Shown: positions 33,462 to 43,100, counted from the first letter of the stretch. The stretch: 64,000 nucleotides of DNA from JAICKM01 sp038228295 (GCA_038228295.1 JBBRPH010000001.1:159231-223230), one strand, 5' to 3'. The notes: a model not told the origin generated them from the letters alone. Program-made: numbers and translations.

Positions 33462-35666
33462 ATGACTGAACCGGCTCCGCACGCAGAACGTACCCCGTCT
33501 GTCGAGCATATATCGGCGCTAAAGCCAAGTAGCCCCGCGCTGGCGCTGCCGCCGACCAGCTTTGTCGGTCGTGAAGGCGCTATAGCCCAAGCGCGGCAAT
33601 TGCTGACCACTACCCGCCTACTCACTCTCACCGGTCCCCCCGGCATCGGCAAGAGTCGCCTAGCGCTGCATCTGGCAGTCGAAGCCGCCGCTACCTTCCC
33701 CGATGGTCTGTGGCTGGTTGACTTCGCCGCCCTGAGCGATCCGCGCCTTGTCACCCAGCAAGTAGCGGCGACCCTGGCGGTACACGAAGAGGTTGTGTTA
33801 GGCGAAGCATTGGGCGCAGCCGATCCTGATCCCCGCCGCAGTACACACGAACCGCTAGTCCAACCGCTCCTACATGCACTGATCAGCTACTTGGCGCCCA
33901 AACAGGCGCTGCTGGTGCTCGATAACTGCGAACATTTACTCGCCGCCTGCGCGCAGCTTGTCGAGGCGTTGCTGAGTGCGTGCCCGCATTTGTACCTGCT
34001 CGTCACCAGCCGCCAGGGGTTAGGCAGCCCCAGCGAAAGCGTCTTGCGCCTGCCGCCGCTTGAACTGCCGCCGGAAGCACCAGAGCAGGCGGAAACCACA
34101 GTGCCTAGCGCGGCCTTGCGCCTGTTTGTGGATCGCACGCACGCGGTGCAACCCAGCTTTGCGCTGACCCCCCAGACGGCTGCCACTGTGGCTCAAATCT
34201 GCCGCCGCCTGGACGGTATTCCGTTGGCTATTGAATTGGCGGCGGCGAGCGTTCCCGGCGTGCAGTTGGACGGCCTCGCTGCCCAATTGGACGGACACTT
34301 TGGCTTACTAATCGGTCGAGCGGGTGCCGGCCGACCTCGGCATCAGACCCTCGAAGCAACTTTTGATTGGAGCTATGATCTGCTACCGGTGGAGGAGCGT
34401 ATCGTGCTACGGCGGTTGGCGGTATTGGGCGGCCGTTGGACGGTTGAGACAGCAACGGCAATCTGCGCAGGCGAGGGCTTGGAGCAAGCTGCGGTTCATG
34501 CGGGCTTAACCCAAGTGGTAAATAAATCGCTCGTGGTGGAAGATACGGCCGGCGGCGAGTCCACCTACCACTGGCTGGCGACGATCCGCCAATATGCTGA
34601 AGAGAAGCTACGCGCCGCCGGCGAACTGATCTGGGCGCGCGATCGCCACCTTGCGTTTTTCCTGGCATTGGCGGAAGAAGCCCAACCGCACCTCCAGGGG
34701 GCTACGCAGGCGGCCTGGCTGGCGCGGCTCGAAAAGGAACAGGAAAACCTGCGGCCGGCGCTGGAATGGGCACTGGCGGAAGAAGATGCCCCGGCCGCCT
34801 TACGCCTCAGCGGGGCGCTATGGCGGTTCTGGTATGCCCACAGCCACCTCAGTGAAGGTCGGCGCTGGCTGGAAGCGGCACTGAACGCCGGCGAGGCGCC
34901 TGCCGCCATCCGGGCGCAGGCCTTGATCGGCGCGGGTGTACTCGCCTATATGCAAGGCGCGACGGCGCGCGCGGTGGCGCGCCTGGAAGAGAGCTTGATC
35001 CTAAGCCGCGAGGGAGCAGATCGGGTGGTGATTGCGGATACATTGAACAGTCTAGCGGCGGTAGTGCAGGCGATGGGCGACTACGCACGGGCCGGCACGC
35101 TGCTGGAAGAGAGCCTAACCCTGAAACGGGCGCTCGGCGATGAGTGGGGCACAGCCGCCTCGCTCGGCAATCTGGGCTTGCTGGTTCGTGAGCAAGGCGA
35201 CTATCCGCGCGCATGCACACTGTTGCAGGAGAGCCTGGCGCTATTCCGCAAGCAGGAGGATGAACTGGGCGTGGCAAACACGCTCAGTAATCTGGGCGCG
35301 GTGGCCCTGGAGCAAGGCGACCCCATGCAAGCCCGCCGCCTTTGCCGTGAGGCTCTGGGGCTCTGGGCCGAGTTGGGCGACAAGGCGGGGCTGGCCCAGA
35401 CGCTGGAACAATTAGCCGAAGCAGCGGTGGGTACCGGTCAGGCCGAATATGCCGTGCGGCTCTGGGGGGCGGTGCAAAACCTGTGTGCAGCGATCGGCGC
35501 ACCTATGCCGGTGGGCGATCCAGGGCGCTACGAGCAGGCGCTGACGACGGCTCGTGCCCAGTTATCCGACCGCGCGTTCGCCGTCGCCTGGGCCGCCGGC
35601 CAGAGCCTCACCTTAGAGCAGGCGCTGACGGAAGCAACCATCTCCATGCAAGCCGACGACCTCTAG
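33462..35666 (+). CDS. P-loop/TPR regulator lacking a DNA-binding domain
   Basis: The 734-residue protein has a P-loop ATPase module with GPPGIGKS at residues 58-65 and LLVLDNCEHLL (Walker B) near residue 150, like AfsR/MalT-type STAND proteins. A winged-helix-like section follows (about 280-400), then tetratricopeptide repeats (about 460-680) with the phrase EQGDYPRACTLLQESLALF. Unlike the related protein at 43496-45898, it ends without a LuxR helix-turn-helix, and it has no N-terminal SARP domain. It may act by protein contact or be a truncated regulator. GGGGGA lies 7 nt before the ATG. Confidence 0.85.
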   Translation: MTEPAPHAERTPSVEHISALKPSSPALALPPTSFVGREGAIAQARQLLTTTRLLTLTGPPGIGKSRLALHLAVEAAATFPDGLWLVDFAALSDPRLVTQQVAATLAVHEEVVLGEALGAADPDPRRSTHEPLVQPLLHALISYLAPKQALLVLDNCEHLLAACAQLVEALLSACPHLYLLVTSRQGLGSPSESVLRLPPLELPPEAPEQAETTVPSAALRLFVDRTHAVQPSFALTPQTAATVAQICRRLDGIPLAIELAAASVPGVQLDGLAAQLDGHFGLLIGRAGAGRPRHQTLEATFDWSYDLLPVEERIVLRRLAVLGGRWTVETATAICAGEGLEQAAVHAGLTQVVNKSLVVEDTAGGESTYHWLATIRQYAEEKLRAAGELIWARDRHLAFFLALAEEAQPHLQGATQAAWLARLEKEQENLRPALEWALAEEDAPAALRLSGALWRFWYAHSHLSEGRRWLEAALNAGEAPAAIRAQALIGAGVLAYMQGATARAVARLEESLILSREGADRVVIADTLNSLAAVVQAMGDYARAGTLLEESLTLKRALGDEWGTAASLGNLGLLVREQGDYPRACTLLQESLALFRKQEDELGVANTLSNLGAVALEQGDPMQARRLCREALGLWAELGDKAGLAQTLEQLAEAAVGTGQAEYAVRLWGAVQNLCAAIGAPMPVGDPGRYEQALTTARAQLSDRAFAVAWAAGQSLTLEQALTEATISMQADDL

Positions 35667-35686
35667 CAGGGCTGTCTTTGCCCTGC
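35666..35686 (+). terminator. Short hairpin at the stop codon
   Basis: GCAGGGC (35666-35672) pairs with GCCCTGC (35680-35686) over a T-rich 7-nt loop. It begins at the last base of the stop codon and lies between convergent genes. Confidence 0.45.
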
Positions 35687-35754
35687 CTCTTCCACCAGGG
35701 GCTACACCACGCTATGGTCAACCCTGTTGCGTTTGGCTTTGTAAGTAGTTCTTT

Positions 35755-36606
35755 TCAATCAATCCACAATGGCCCATGCGTGATAGCCGCACGCATAGTA
35801 GCCAAATCGCTAGACGGTACAAACTCCATCCACCACGTGGCACCAGCGTCGGCCAGCGCTCGGATTGCGGCGCGCGCTTGATTCGTATCGGGGTCGCGCG
35901 GGGCACCGCCCACTGCAATGTCAAACGGAGCGCTTGTCGTGCGCTGATACATAATAGCAGCTTTTAGGGTCGTAACCTCTGTCTCGGTGAGGCACCAGGG
36001 TTCGTCGGGAGCGTGAGCTTTGCCGCCGACAAAGCCGTCCCACCGCGCCGCACGTGTGATTGGACCAGAGTGCGGCCAGTTGCCCCCGACCCAGATGGGA
36101 ATGCGCGGAATCTGCAGCGGAGTAGGCCGAAAGGTCAAGTTGTCCACTTGGTAATGCGTACCGTGATAACTGAAAGGTTGTCCAGTCCATAATCCGGTAA
36201 TTATGTCGAGTGCCTCATCCAATAGGGCAGCGCGTTGATGAGCATCCGTCACTTCGCCTACTGAACCAAAGCCCGGATCTTGTAGATCACCCAGGCCCAC
36301 ACCAAGCGTCAGCCGCCCATGTGACAGGTGATCGAGTGTGACAGCTTCGCGGGCCAGCTTCCAGGGTCGCCGCCGCGAGAGCGGAGTCACAGTTGTGCCG
36401 AGGCGCACGTACGTTGTCCGCAGGGCTATCGCCGCCAATGCGACCCACGGATCGCAGGTTGGAATATCAGGTGCGCTCCAATGGACAATGTAATCTTCGA
36501 GGAACACGCCATCCCAGCCGGACATCTCAGCCAGAAATGCTAACTCCGCCAGGATGTGCGGGTCGGCGCCCACTCCCGCATTAGAGAGTTCTAAACCGTA
36601 GCGCAT
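35755..36606 (-). CDS. LLM-class flavin-dependent oxidoreductase
   Basis: The 283 residues follow the luciferase-like monooxygenase pattern: YGLELSNAG at the start, WDGVFLEDYI, RTTYVRLGTTVTPLSRRRPWKLAREAVTLD and RLTLGVGLGD, then IPIWVGGNW. These enzymes use FMNH2 or F420. The substrate is unknown. GAGGAG lies a few bases before the ATG. It stands alone between the TPR regulator and alr, with a degenerate 8-bp repeat region (36610-36650) upstream. Confidence 0.88.
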   Translation of the reverse strand: MRYGLELSNAGVGADPHILAELAFLAEMSGWDGVFLEDYIVHWSAPDIPTCDPWVALAAIALRTTYVRLGTTVTPLSRRRPWKLAREAVTLDHLSHGRLTLGVGLGDLQDPGFGSVGEVTDAHQRAALLDEALDIITGLWTGQPFSYHGTHYQVDNLTFRPTPLQIPRIPIWVGGNWPHSGPITRAARWDGFVGGKAHAPDEPWCLTETEVTTLKAAIMYQRTTSAPFDIAVGGAPRDPDTNQARAAIRALADAGATWWMEFVPSSDLATMRAAITHGPLWID

Positions 36607-36742
36607 CGTTACTCCTCACTGCCTTTCGCGTCGCTTTGTGTCCTTCGCGGATCATGTCGGCTCTACGGTTGTTGAAGATTCTTCGAAACGAGCGATCAGG
36701 AGGAGCACCAAGCTTGTGATTCATCTAGGATTGATAGATCAA

Positions 36743-38011
36743 CTATGCGGGCACACCGCTGCCCGATATGCCCGACGAGAGATCGCTATGGCCCAGCAGG
36801 GTGGTTAGTTCCACCACCGCGCCGCCTCGGTAGTAGAGGCGCGGCAAGCGGTTGCTCAGATGGGTCAGCAGTTCGTAAGGGATGGTGCCCGCAGCCTCGG
36901 CCAGATCCCAAAGGGTCAGCGTTGCGGCGCCTTGTGTGCCCGCCACTACCACCGGGTCGCCCGCCGCCACGCCCGGCACCTCGGTCACATCCAGCGTGCA
37001 TTGGTCCATACTAATGCGACCCACCACCGGCACCCGCCGCCCACCGACCAGCATCCAGCCGCGATTGGACAGTGTACGGTGGTAGCCGTCGGCGTAGCCC
37101 AGCGTGACCAGGGCCAGGGTGCGTGGACCGGCGGCGATGTAGGTACGGCCGTAGCCGACTGTTGCGCCCGCCGCCACCGGGAAGACCCGCGCCAGCCGTG
37201 CGCGGATGGTCACAGTCGGCAGCAGGGCAACGGAGCGGTGGATGCCCGGCGCAGGGTAGTGGCCGCTGAGGACGATGCCGACCCGCACCAGATCGAGGTG
37301 GCTTTCCGGTAATTCAAGCATCGCCGCGCTACTAGCCGCGTGCAGGAGCGCGGGATAGATACCCACTGTGGCTAGGCGCGCCCGCATTGCCGACAGGCGG
37401 TTGAGTTGCGCCGTTGCGTAGCCATCCAGCGGGTCGTCGGCGTTGGCGAAGTGGCTGTACAAGCCCTCGATCCGCAGTCCCGGTAGGGCAGCCACGGCCA
37501 CAGCCAACGCGGCCAAGTCGTCGGGCGCGCATCCATAGCGGTGCAAGCCGCTGTCCAGTTTGAGATGCAGTGGGGCACACAAGCCATAGCGATCCGCCGC
37601 CGCAGACAGCGCATGGGCGACTTCGAGGCTATTGACGGTGAGAGTCAGTCGAGCAGCGAGGGCGCGGTCCGTTTCCCACGGCGTAGCCGGTCCCATGACT
37701 AGGATCGGTGCGCTGATGCCGGCGGCGCGCAAGGCCACGCCTTCGTCCACCGCCGCCACGCCCAGCCAGGTCGCGCCGCCGGCTAGGGCAGCGGTTCCAA
37801 TCTGTACCGCACCGAGGCCGTAGCCGTCCGCTTTGACCACGGCCAGCACGCGCGTGCGCGGCCCCACCCAGGCTAAGACGCGGCGCACATTCTCAGCCAC
37901 CGCATCGAGGTCAATTTCCACCCAAGCCGGACGACCACGCCAAGGCAGCGAATCAGGATCAGGGGTCAATGATTGGACCGAATCCGTCCCGCCGGCGGGC
38001 AAAGACCACAC
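36743..38011 (-). CDS. alr: Alanine racemase
   Basis: The enzyme interconverts L- and D-alanine for peptidoglycan. The PLP-binding Lys60 lies in AVVKADGYG, the second catalytic base is the Tyr in ATVGYGRTY, and MDQCTLDVTEVPG and PYELLTHLSNRLPRLY mark the C-terminal beta domain. The length, 422 residues, is slightly long because of an N-terminal extension of about 25 residues before RPAWVEIDLDAV. The GTG start is 7 bp after the nnr stop codon, so the two are co-transcribed. Confidence 0.95.
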   Translation of the reverse strand: MWSLPAGGTDSVQSLTPDPDSLPWRGRPAWVEIDLDAVAENVRRVLAWVGPRTRVLAVVKADGYGLGAVQIGTAALAGGATWLGVAAVDEGVALRAAGISAPILVMGPATPWETDRALAARLTLTVNSLEVAHALSAAADRYGLCAPLHLKLDSGLHRYGCAPDDLAALAVAVAALPGLRIEGLYSHFANADDPLDGYATAQLNRLSAMRARLATVGIYPALLHAASSAAMLELPESHLDLVRVGIVLSGHYPAPGIHRSVALLPTVTIRARLARVFPVAAGATVGYGRTYIAAGPRTLALVTLGYADGYHRTLSNRGWMLVGGRRVPVVGRISMDQCTLDVTEVPGVAAGDPVVVAGTQGAATLTLWDLAEAAGTIPYELLTHLSNRLPRLYYRGGAVVELTTLLGHSDLSSGISGSGVPA

Positions 38012-38018
38012 CGGGGCC

Positions 38019-39812
38019 TCACCCCGCGGTCAGCCGCAGATCGTGGATGGCGTAGGGCAGCGCGTCAGCGATGTCACCGGCTAGTGCGCCTGCGTCGCCC
38101 AGTTCTTCAGCCACCAATTCGCCGGCGCGCCCGTGCAGATAGGCACCGACCACCGCCGCATCGAACGCGGTCAGCCCCTGCGCGCGCAGCCCAACGATCA
38201 CCCCAGCCAGCACATCACCGGTGCCGGCGGTCGCCAGCGCGGGCGTAGCAGCGGGATTGATCGCTACCCGACCGTCGGGTGCGGCGATCACCGTGCGTGC
38301 GCCCTTCAGCACCACGACCGTCTGCCAGTCGGCGGCGGCACGTTGTGCAGTGCCCACGCGATCGGCCTGCACCGTCTCGGCAGTCGCGTCGCCACCCAGC
38401 AAGCGGGCCATCTCGCCGGGATGGGGGGTCACGATGCTGTCCGCCGGCAGGTGAGTCGCCCAACCGTCCATCTGCGCCAAGAGGTTCAAGCCGTCGGCAT
38501 CTAGCACCAACGGCGGAAGGCTGCTCACGCCGTCTTTACTATCCTTTTCACTATCCTTCTCGCTGTCGGCCGGCGGTGCAGTGTCGCGGCGTCCACCGAA
38601 GCCGACCGAGCGTTCGCTCCGCCCGGCCGCCGCTGCTGTGGGACCGTGGCCTTGCGCGCCGAAGCCGACCGAGCGCGCATTGCTGGGATGCACGCCCACT
38701 TTGCCCTCCGCCGGGAGTTTGAGCAAATCGCGCATGAAGGCCAGCGTCTCCTTCTCTTGTCCCAAGCCGTTGCCGACCAGCAATGCTTGATATGTGCGTT
38801 TACCCAGCGCCTTAAAGACTTCAACCGCCGAGCGGTCAATCAGCGCGCCCATGTCGGACGGTAGCGGGTGGAATGTGCATTCGATCAGGTGGGCCGCAAC
38901 CATCGTCAGCAACTCAAAGGGAGTCGCCAGTGTCGTCAAGCCCACGCCGCTCCGCAACGCACCTTGCGCCGCCAGCACGCCCGCGCCGATATAATTGAGT
39001 GATCCCGCGACGATTAGCACGCTGCCGAAAGTACCTTTGTTAGCATCCGCCGGGCGGGCGGGCAATAGCGCCCGCACCCCCTCAGCTGTGGTTTCAGTGG
39101 TTTGAATGTGATCCGTCAAGTCAGCTACTCCTATATCTTCTAGCAGAATCGTCCCGGCATACGCCGCGCCGGGGAATTGATACAAGCCCCGTTTAGCGAC
39201 CCCCAGTGTGATGGTGATCGTCGCCGGCAAGGCCGTGCCGCGCAGCGTACCGCTATCCGAGTCTATCCCGCTGGGGAGGTCTACCGCGAACACCGGCAGC
39301 GGCAGGGCCATTGCGGCCCGTTCTGCCACCGCCGCCTGCACCCGGCGGATCAGTGCGGCTCCGTCATCTGTAATGTCGCGTGTCAAACCAAAGCCGAGCA
39401 GTGCGTCCACGACGCCATCGGCGGCGAGCAGTAGCGGGGTGAGCCGCGCCGTATCCGCTGCATCGTGGTGCAGGATTCGCGCCCCGGACTCGGCCGCAGC
39501 CGCCAGCGCGGAGTCGGGCTGCGCTGTGCGGTGCCATAGATAGCAAATCGCATCCAGGCCCGCCTGTCGTAGATAATATGCCGCCCACAACCCATCGCCA
39601 CCGTTGTTGCCCGGCCCAACCAACACCAGCACGCTTGCAGATCGCAGCGCCGGCCGGTCCAGCCGGGCGATCACGGTCGCCGCCACGCGCCGCGCCGCCC
39701 GATCCATCAACAACGATCCCGGCTCGCCACGCGCCGCCGCCCGCGCCTCGATGGCGCGCATCTCAGCAGCTGTGACGAGCGGGGTGGTCCGTGATTCGGT
39801 GGGTTGGGACAT
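38019..39812 (-). CDS. nnr: Bifunctional NAD(P)H-hydrate repair enzyme
   Basis: The N-terminal epimerase domain (about residues 10-225) has VLVGPGNNGGDGLWAA. The C-terminal ADP/ATP-dependent dehydratase domain (about 235-590) has LVLDADGLNLL, TPHPGEMARLL, VLKGARTVIA and GTGDVLAG. Together they repair hydrated NADH and NADPH. The unusual feature is an insert of about 55 residues at about 373-427, just before the LVLDADGLN strand. It contains RSVGFG twice and a Glu-Lys-Asp-Ser repeat, and looks like a foreign low-complexity element read in frame. The surrounding catalytic motifs are intact. Confidence 0.92.
   Translation of the reverse strand: MSQPTESRTTPLVTAAEMRAIEARAAARGEPGSLLMDRAARRVAATVIARLDRPALRSASVLVLVGPGNNGGDGLWAAYYLRQAGLDAICYLWHRTAQPDSALAAAAESGARILHHDAADTARLTPLLLAADGVVDALLGFGLTRDITDDGAALIRRVQAAVAERAAMALPLPVFAVDLPSGIDSDSGTLRGTALPATITITLGVAKRGLYQFPGAAYAGTILLEDIGVADLTDHIQTTETTAEGVRALLPARPADANKGTFGSVLIVAGSLNYIGAGVLAAQGALRSGVGLTTLATPFELLTMVAAHLIECTFHPLPSDMGALIDRSAVEVFKALGKRTYQALLVGNGLGQEKETLAFMRDLLKLPAEGKVGVHPSNARSVGFGAQGHGPTAAAAGRSERSVGFGGRRDTAPPADSEKDSEKDSKDGVSSLPPLVLDADGLNLLAQMDGWATHLPADSIVTPHPGEMARLLGGDATAETVQADRVGTAQRAAADWQTVVVLKGARTVIAAPDGRVAINPAATPALATAGTGDVLAGVIVGLRAQGLTAFDAAVVGAYLHGRAGELVAEELGDAGALAGDIADALPYAIHDLRLTAG
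38535..38695. repeat. In-frame repetitive insert in nnr
   Basis: A 17-bp sequence, CCGAAGCCGACCGAGCG, occurs at 38596-38612 and again at 38659-38675, exactly 63 bp (21 codons) apart. Next to it, near 38537-38572, lies a run of about three imperfect 12-bp units encoding the EKDS-type repeat. The whole segment interrupts a conserved enzyme domain. Confidence 0.7.
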
Positions 39813-39845
39813 AGTGGTTACTTTGGTCGCTTCACTTGCAACTCT

Positions 39846-39851
39846 ATTGTA
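39846..39851 (-). promoter_or_regulatory. Possible -10 box of nnr in an AT-rich gap
   Basis: TACAAT on the minus strand lies 33 nt before the ATG of nnr, in a distinctly AT-rich stretch (about 39835-39900). A TTTACA lies 15 bp upstream, a short spacing. No strong Shine-Dalgarno sequence is present. Confidence 0.35.
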
Positions 39852-39900
39852 TGTTTTTGTTTATTATGTAAAGTATCTGAGTAATACAATCCTACCCAAC

Positions 39901-40383
39901 TCACATTTCAGGTTTCGCGCCGTCTGCATCGCCTGAAGCCACCACGAAGGCAATTGCCAGGTCGCGGCCGTGCGTCAGGCTGACAGCCCAGCGCGTCAGG
40001 TGAATAGCAGCGGCACGGCCGGCCGCAGCACCGTGCAGGAAAACCAGCGGCTTGCCCCGCCGATCGGAGAGGATCTCCATCTCCTGCCAGCGAATGCCGC
40101 GAATACCGGTGCCCAGCGTCTTCGAGATAGCTTCTTTGGCCGCAAAGCGCGCCGCCAATTCAGGCACGCGCCCACGACACCATTGCTGTTCACCGGGGGT
40201 CCATACGCGGTTTAGGATGGGCCGGCCCCAGCGTTCAATGGCCGCCGCAATACGCGGGATCTCGATCACATCCACACCGCATTGCAGCAGCCCATCGTGC
40301 GCGTCAGCCAGCGTCAGACCGAACAGCGCCAGCCAGGGTGGTTCACCGGCCAGTGCGCTGGGGCTGAACTCGCCCCCGCTCAC
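39901..40383 (-). CDS. acpS: Holo-[acyl-carrier-protein] synthase
   Basis: AcpS moves 4'-phosphopantetheine from CoA to acyl carrier protein. The core motif GVDVIEIPRIAAAIERWG holds the metal-binding Asp, and RFAAKEAISKTLGTGIRGI is the second signature. The C-terminal half shows the usual SLTHGRDLAIAFVV. The core begins at about residue 35, so there is an N-terminal extension. The GTG start overlaps the UDP-glucose dehydrogenase stop codon by 4 bp (GTGA), which supports the long form, but an internal start cannot be excluded. Confidence 0.92.
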   Translation of the reverse strand: MSGGEFSPSALAGEPPWLALFGLTLADAHDGLLQCGVDVIEIPRIAAAIERWGRPILNRVWTPGEQQWCRGRVPELAARFAAKEAISKTLGTGIRGIRWQEMEILSDRRGKPLVFLHGAAAGRAAAIHLTRWAVSLTHGRDLAIAFVVASGDADGAKPEM

Positions 40384-41678
40384 GGCCGGCCTACGGAGGC
40401 GTAGGTGAAGCCCTGGCCGCGCACTTCAGCGGGTACGAACATATTGCGCCCATCCACCAGTAGTGCGCGGTGCATACTACTGCGCACCCGGCTCATGTCG
40501 AGTTGCTTAAACTCGTTCCATTCGGTCAGCAGCAGCACTGCATCGCTACCGGCGGCGGCTTCGTAGGCATTCGAGCAGTAGACCGCCTCCGGCACAGAGC
40601 GGCGGGCGTTATCCATCGCCACCGGGTCATAGACTTGCACCTGCGCGCCCGCCGCCGCCAGTGCCTGAGCAATGCCCACCTGCGGCGCTTCGCGGATGTC
40701 GTCGGTGTTCGGCTTGAACGAGATGCCCCAGATGCCGATGCGCTTGCCGCGCAAGTCGCCGTCAAGCAAGGCGGTGATCTTGTCCACAAACAACTTGCGC
40801 GCATCCAGATTAATATCCATTACCGCGTTCAGCAACTGCGGGTGGCAATCGTTAGAGGCGGCCATATGGGCCAGGGCTTTCACGTCTTTGGGAAAACACG
40901 AACCGCCGTAGCCGATGCCTGCGTCAAGGAACTGGTGGCCGATGCGCTTGTCATAGCCCATACCCAGCGCCACCTGCTTCACATCGGCTCCCAGCTTTTC
41001 GCAAATGTGGGCCACTTCGTTCATAAAGGAGATGCGCGTCGCCAAGATGGCGTTCGAGGCGTATTTGATCATCTCCGCCGTGCGGATGTCCGAGATGATG
41101 ATCGGTGCGTGCAGCGGCTCATACAGCGCGGCTACGCGGTCGCTGGCTTGCGGATCGTCCGAACCCAACACCACACGGTCGGGGTGCATGAAATCGGCCA
41201 ACGCCGCGCCTTCGCGCAAGAACTCCGGGTTGGAGACCACCGAGTACTTCAGCCCGTTCTTAATCCCTTCGCCGACGAGCCAATGAACTAAGTCGCCGGT
41301 GCCAATCGGCACGGTACTTTTGTTGATCACAATCAGATTGCCCGACGCATTGCGCCCGATGGAGCGCGCCGCCGATTCGACCTGCGACATATCGGCCGCT
41401 CCGTCCGGTCCCTCCGGCGTGCCGACCGCGATAAACACAAAATCGGCGCCGCGCAATCCCTCGGCATAATCAGTCGTGAAATTAATGCGGCGCGCACGCA
41501 AGTTGCGCTGTAGCACTTCTTCAATGCCGGGTTCATAGATCGGCGAAATACCCTGGCGCAGGCGTTCCACCTTTTCGGGCACAATTTCGATGCCCATCAC
41601 TTCGTTACCCAAGTCAGCGAAACAGGCCGCCGTTACCAAGCCCACATAATTAACCCCAACCACACTGATCTTACTCAA
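40380..41678 (-). CDS. UDP-glucose 6-dehydrogenase
   Basis: The enzyme oxidises UDP-glucose to UDP-glucuronate with NAD. The catalytic Cys is in GYGGSCFPKDVKAL near residue 265, with VSNPEFLREG and MIKYASNAILATRISFMNE as further signatures. The 432-residue length is normal. The dinucleotide loop is unusual: it reads GVNYVG where the family normally has GxGYVG. The TTG start has AGGAGGAACG upstream. The product feeds polysaccharide synthesis, although no glycosyltransferase cluster is adjacent. Confidence 0.94.
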   Translation of the reverse strand: MSKISVVGVNYVGLVTAACFADLGNEVMGIEIVPEKVERLRQGISPIYEPGIEEVLQRNLRARRINFTTDYAEGLRGADFVFIAVGTPEGPDGAADMSQVESAARSIGRNASGNLIVINKSTVPIGTGDLVHWLVGEGIKNGLKYSVVSNPEFLREGAALADFMHPDRVVLGSDDPQASDRVAALYEPLHAPIIISDIRTAEMIKYASNAILATRISFMNEVAHICEKLGADVKQVALGMGYDKRIGHQFLDAGIGYGGSCFPKDVKALAHMAASNDCHPQLLNAVMDINLDARKLFVDKITALLDGDLRGKRIGIWGISFKPNTDDIREAPQVGIAQALAAAGAQVQVYDPVAMDNARRSVPEAVYCSNAYEAAAGSDAVLLLTEWNEFKQLDMSRVRSSMHRALLVDGRNMFVPAEVRGQGFTYASVGRP

Positions 41679-41738
41679 GTCTCGTTCCTCCTGATCGAAT
41701 CGTTGCGAGTAGCGCTATCGTCCGCCTAGCTCGCCCGG

Positions 41739-43100
41739 CTAGTGGGCATTCAGCGAAATGTTGGTTGCCGACACATTGAAACTATAACCCGTCACGATCA
41801 ACTCCAGCGAAGTGATGCGCGCCGGACGCGGCACTTGCTGCAGCAGATCCCAGGTCGCCGGCTGCGTAGGAGCGACCGGCGCTATCGCCGGCACCCACCA
41901 GATCGGCGGATCCTGGATGAGAAACGCGGTATCGCCGGGTGTAAAGTTTGGCGCGCCTGTTAGAGCGTAGAAATTGCGGTCCCAAAACCCTTGTTTGCCG
42001 TCGGCATCTTCGTAGGTGACACGCACTTTCAGCGGATAGACTCCAGGACCGACCGCGCTTTGCGCAGCGATTTGGATTTGGGCGCTGAAATCTAGCCGAG
42101 TATAATAGCTCACCACTTTGTTGATTTCCTGGCGCAAGTCCACTTCCACCACATCTTGCGGCGGGCGGCCCGCCGCACTGCGCGCCAACTGGACAAAGTG
42201 GGTCGGACTGCCCACCGTCTGCGTGATCACCTGCACCACGGCGGGCGGATCGGTGGTGGTCGCTGGGATATGGGTGAGGGTCCACCCTTCAGCCACTAGG
42301 TTGAGGTTACCCGAGCTTGCAGCGGCCTTGAAGGTGCCGTTGGCGACCAATTCGTTCGCAGCGCGCTGGACCTGGACCGCCAGCGGCTCCTCCAGGTGGC
42401 CTATCTGCGCCATCTGCTCAGGTAGAATCTGCTGCCATTGCCCATTCGTCTTGACGTGCATCTTACCGAGCGCGGTGGAAGCAGTGAGCCGCACACCACC
42501 CAGCGGGGGATCGGCGACGTTAATCACAGCGACACTGTTAGCGTCTACGGAGATCGACACGGCCTCATCGGGCGTATTGATCAGCATCTTCATCTCATCG
42601 TAAGGCTGCACAGCGGCGGAAGCGACTTTAAGCTGACCGCTATTCAAGATCAATTTGAAATATTTGGCTTGCGTCTGAAAGCGACTGCTCCGCATTCGTT
42701 GCAAGATCAGGTTGCTGTTATACGACAGTTGGATTGTACTACGGTCGAACAGCGTGATCAACGCATCGGTATTGTCGTCAGTTTGCACAGTATCGCCTTC
42801 GACCAAGTCGAGCCGGTCGCTGACCGTCACAGTGGTTTTCTGGCCGGCGTGGCGCACTTCCAGCTTACTGCCGTGGGCGCGCTGCACCAGCGCTTTGTGC
42901 GGATCATTAGGTTGGGCCACGTAATAGTTGAAGCCGGCCCACAACCCCCCGGCAATAACAAGGGAAAAGACGAGGAACCCTAGCGCCATGACAGCCCAGG
43001 CCAGACGCTGGTAGTGGCGCTCGGTCAGCGTCGGCACGGTATCGGGAGCCAGCAGCGGGCCACTGGTCTCCACGCCGGGATCGCCGGCGCGCGCGGTCAT
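41739..43100 (-). CDS. FecR-domain membrane protein
   Basis: A single membrane helix lies at about residues 33-58 (LAWAVMALGFLVFSLVIAGGL). The outer part has a FecR-like domain (about 75-235) with SDRLDLVEGDTVQTDDNTDALITLFDRSTIQL, a pattern common in surface proteins with regulatory or structural roles. The last about 200 residues form a predicted beta-rich domain with no known family. There is no adjacent sigma factor, so the classic FecR signalling role is not supported. It overlaps the acylphosphatase gene by 4 bp. Confidence 0.8.
   Translation of the reverse strand: MTARAGDPGVETSGPLLAPDTVPTLTERHYQRLAWAVMALGFLVFSLVIAGGLWAGFNYYVAQPNDPHKALVQRAHGSKLEVRHAGQKTTVTVSDRLDLVEGDTVQTDDNTDALITLFDRSTIQLSYNSNLILQRMRSSRFQTQAKYFKLILNSGQLKVASAAVQPYDEMKMLINTPDEAVSISVDANSVAVINVADPPLGGVRLTASTALGKMHVKTNGQWQQILPEQMAQIGHLEEPLAVQVQRAANELVANGTFKAAASSGNLNLVAEGWTLTHIPATTTDPPAVVQVITQTVGSPTHFVQLARSAAGRPPQDVVEVDLRQEINKVVSYYTRLDFSAQIQIAAQSAVGPGVYPLKVRVTYEDADGKQGFWDRNFYALTGAPNFTPGDTAFLIQDPPIWWVPAIAPVAPTQPATWDLLQQVPRPARITSLELIVTGYSFNVSATNISLNAH

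Noticed and set aside
41739..43100. FecR-type anti-sigma signalling system
   Set aside because: There is no adjacent ECF sigma factor or TonB receptor, and the domain is fused to an unrelated C-terminal part.
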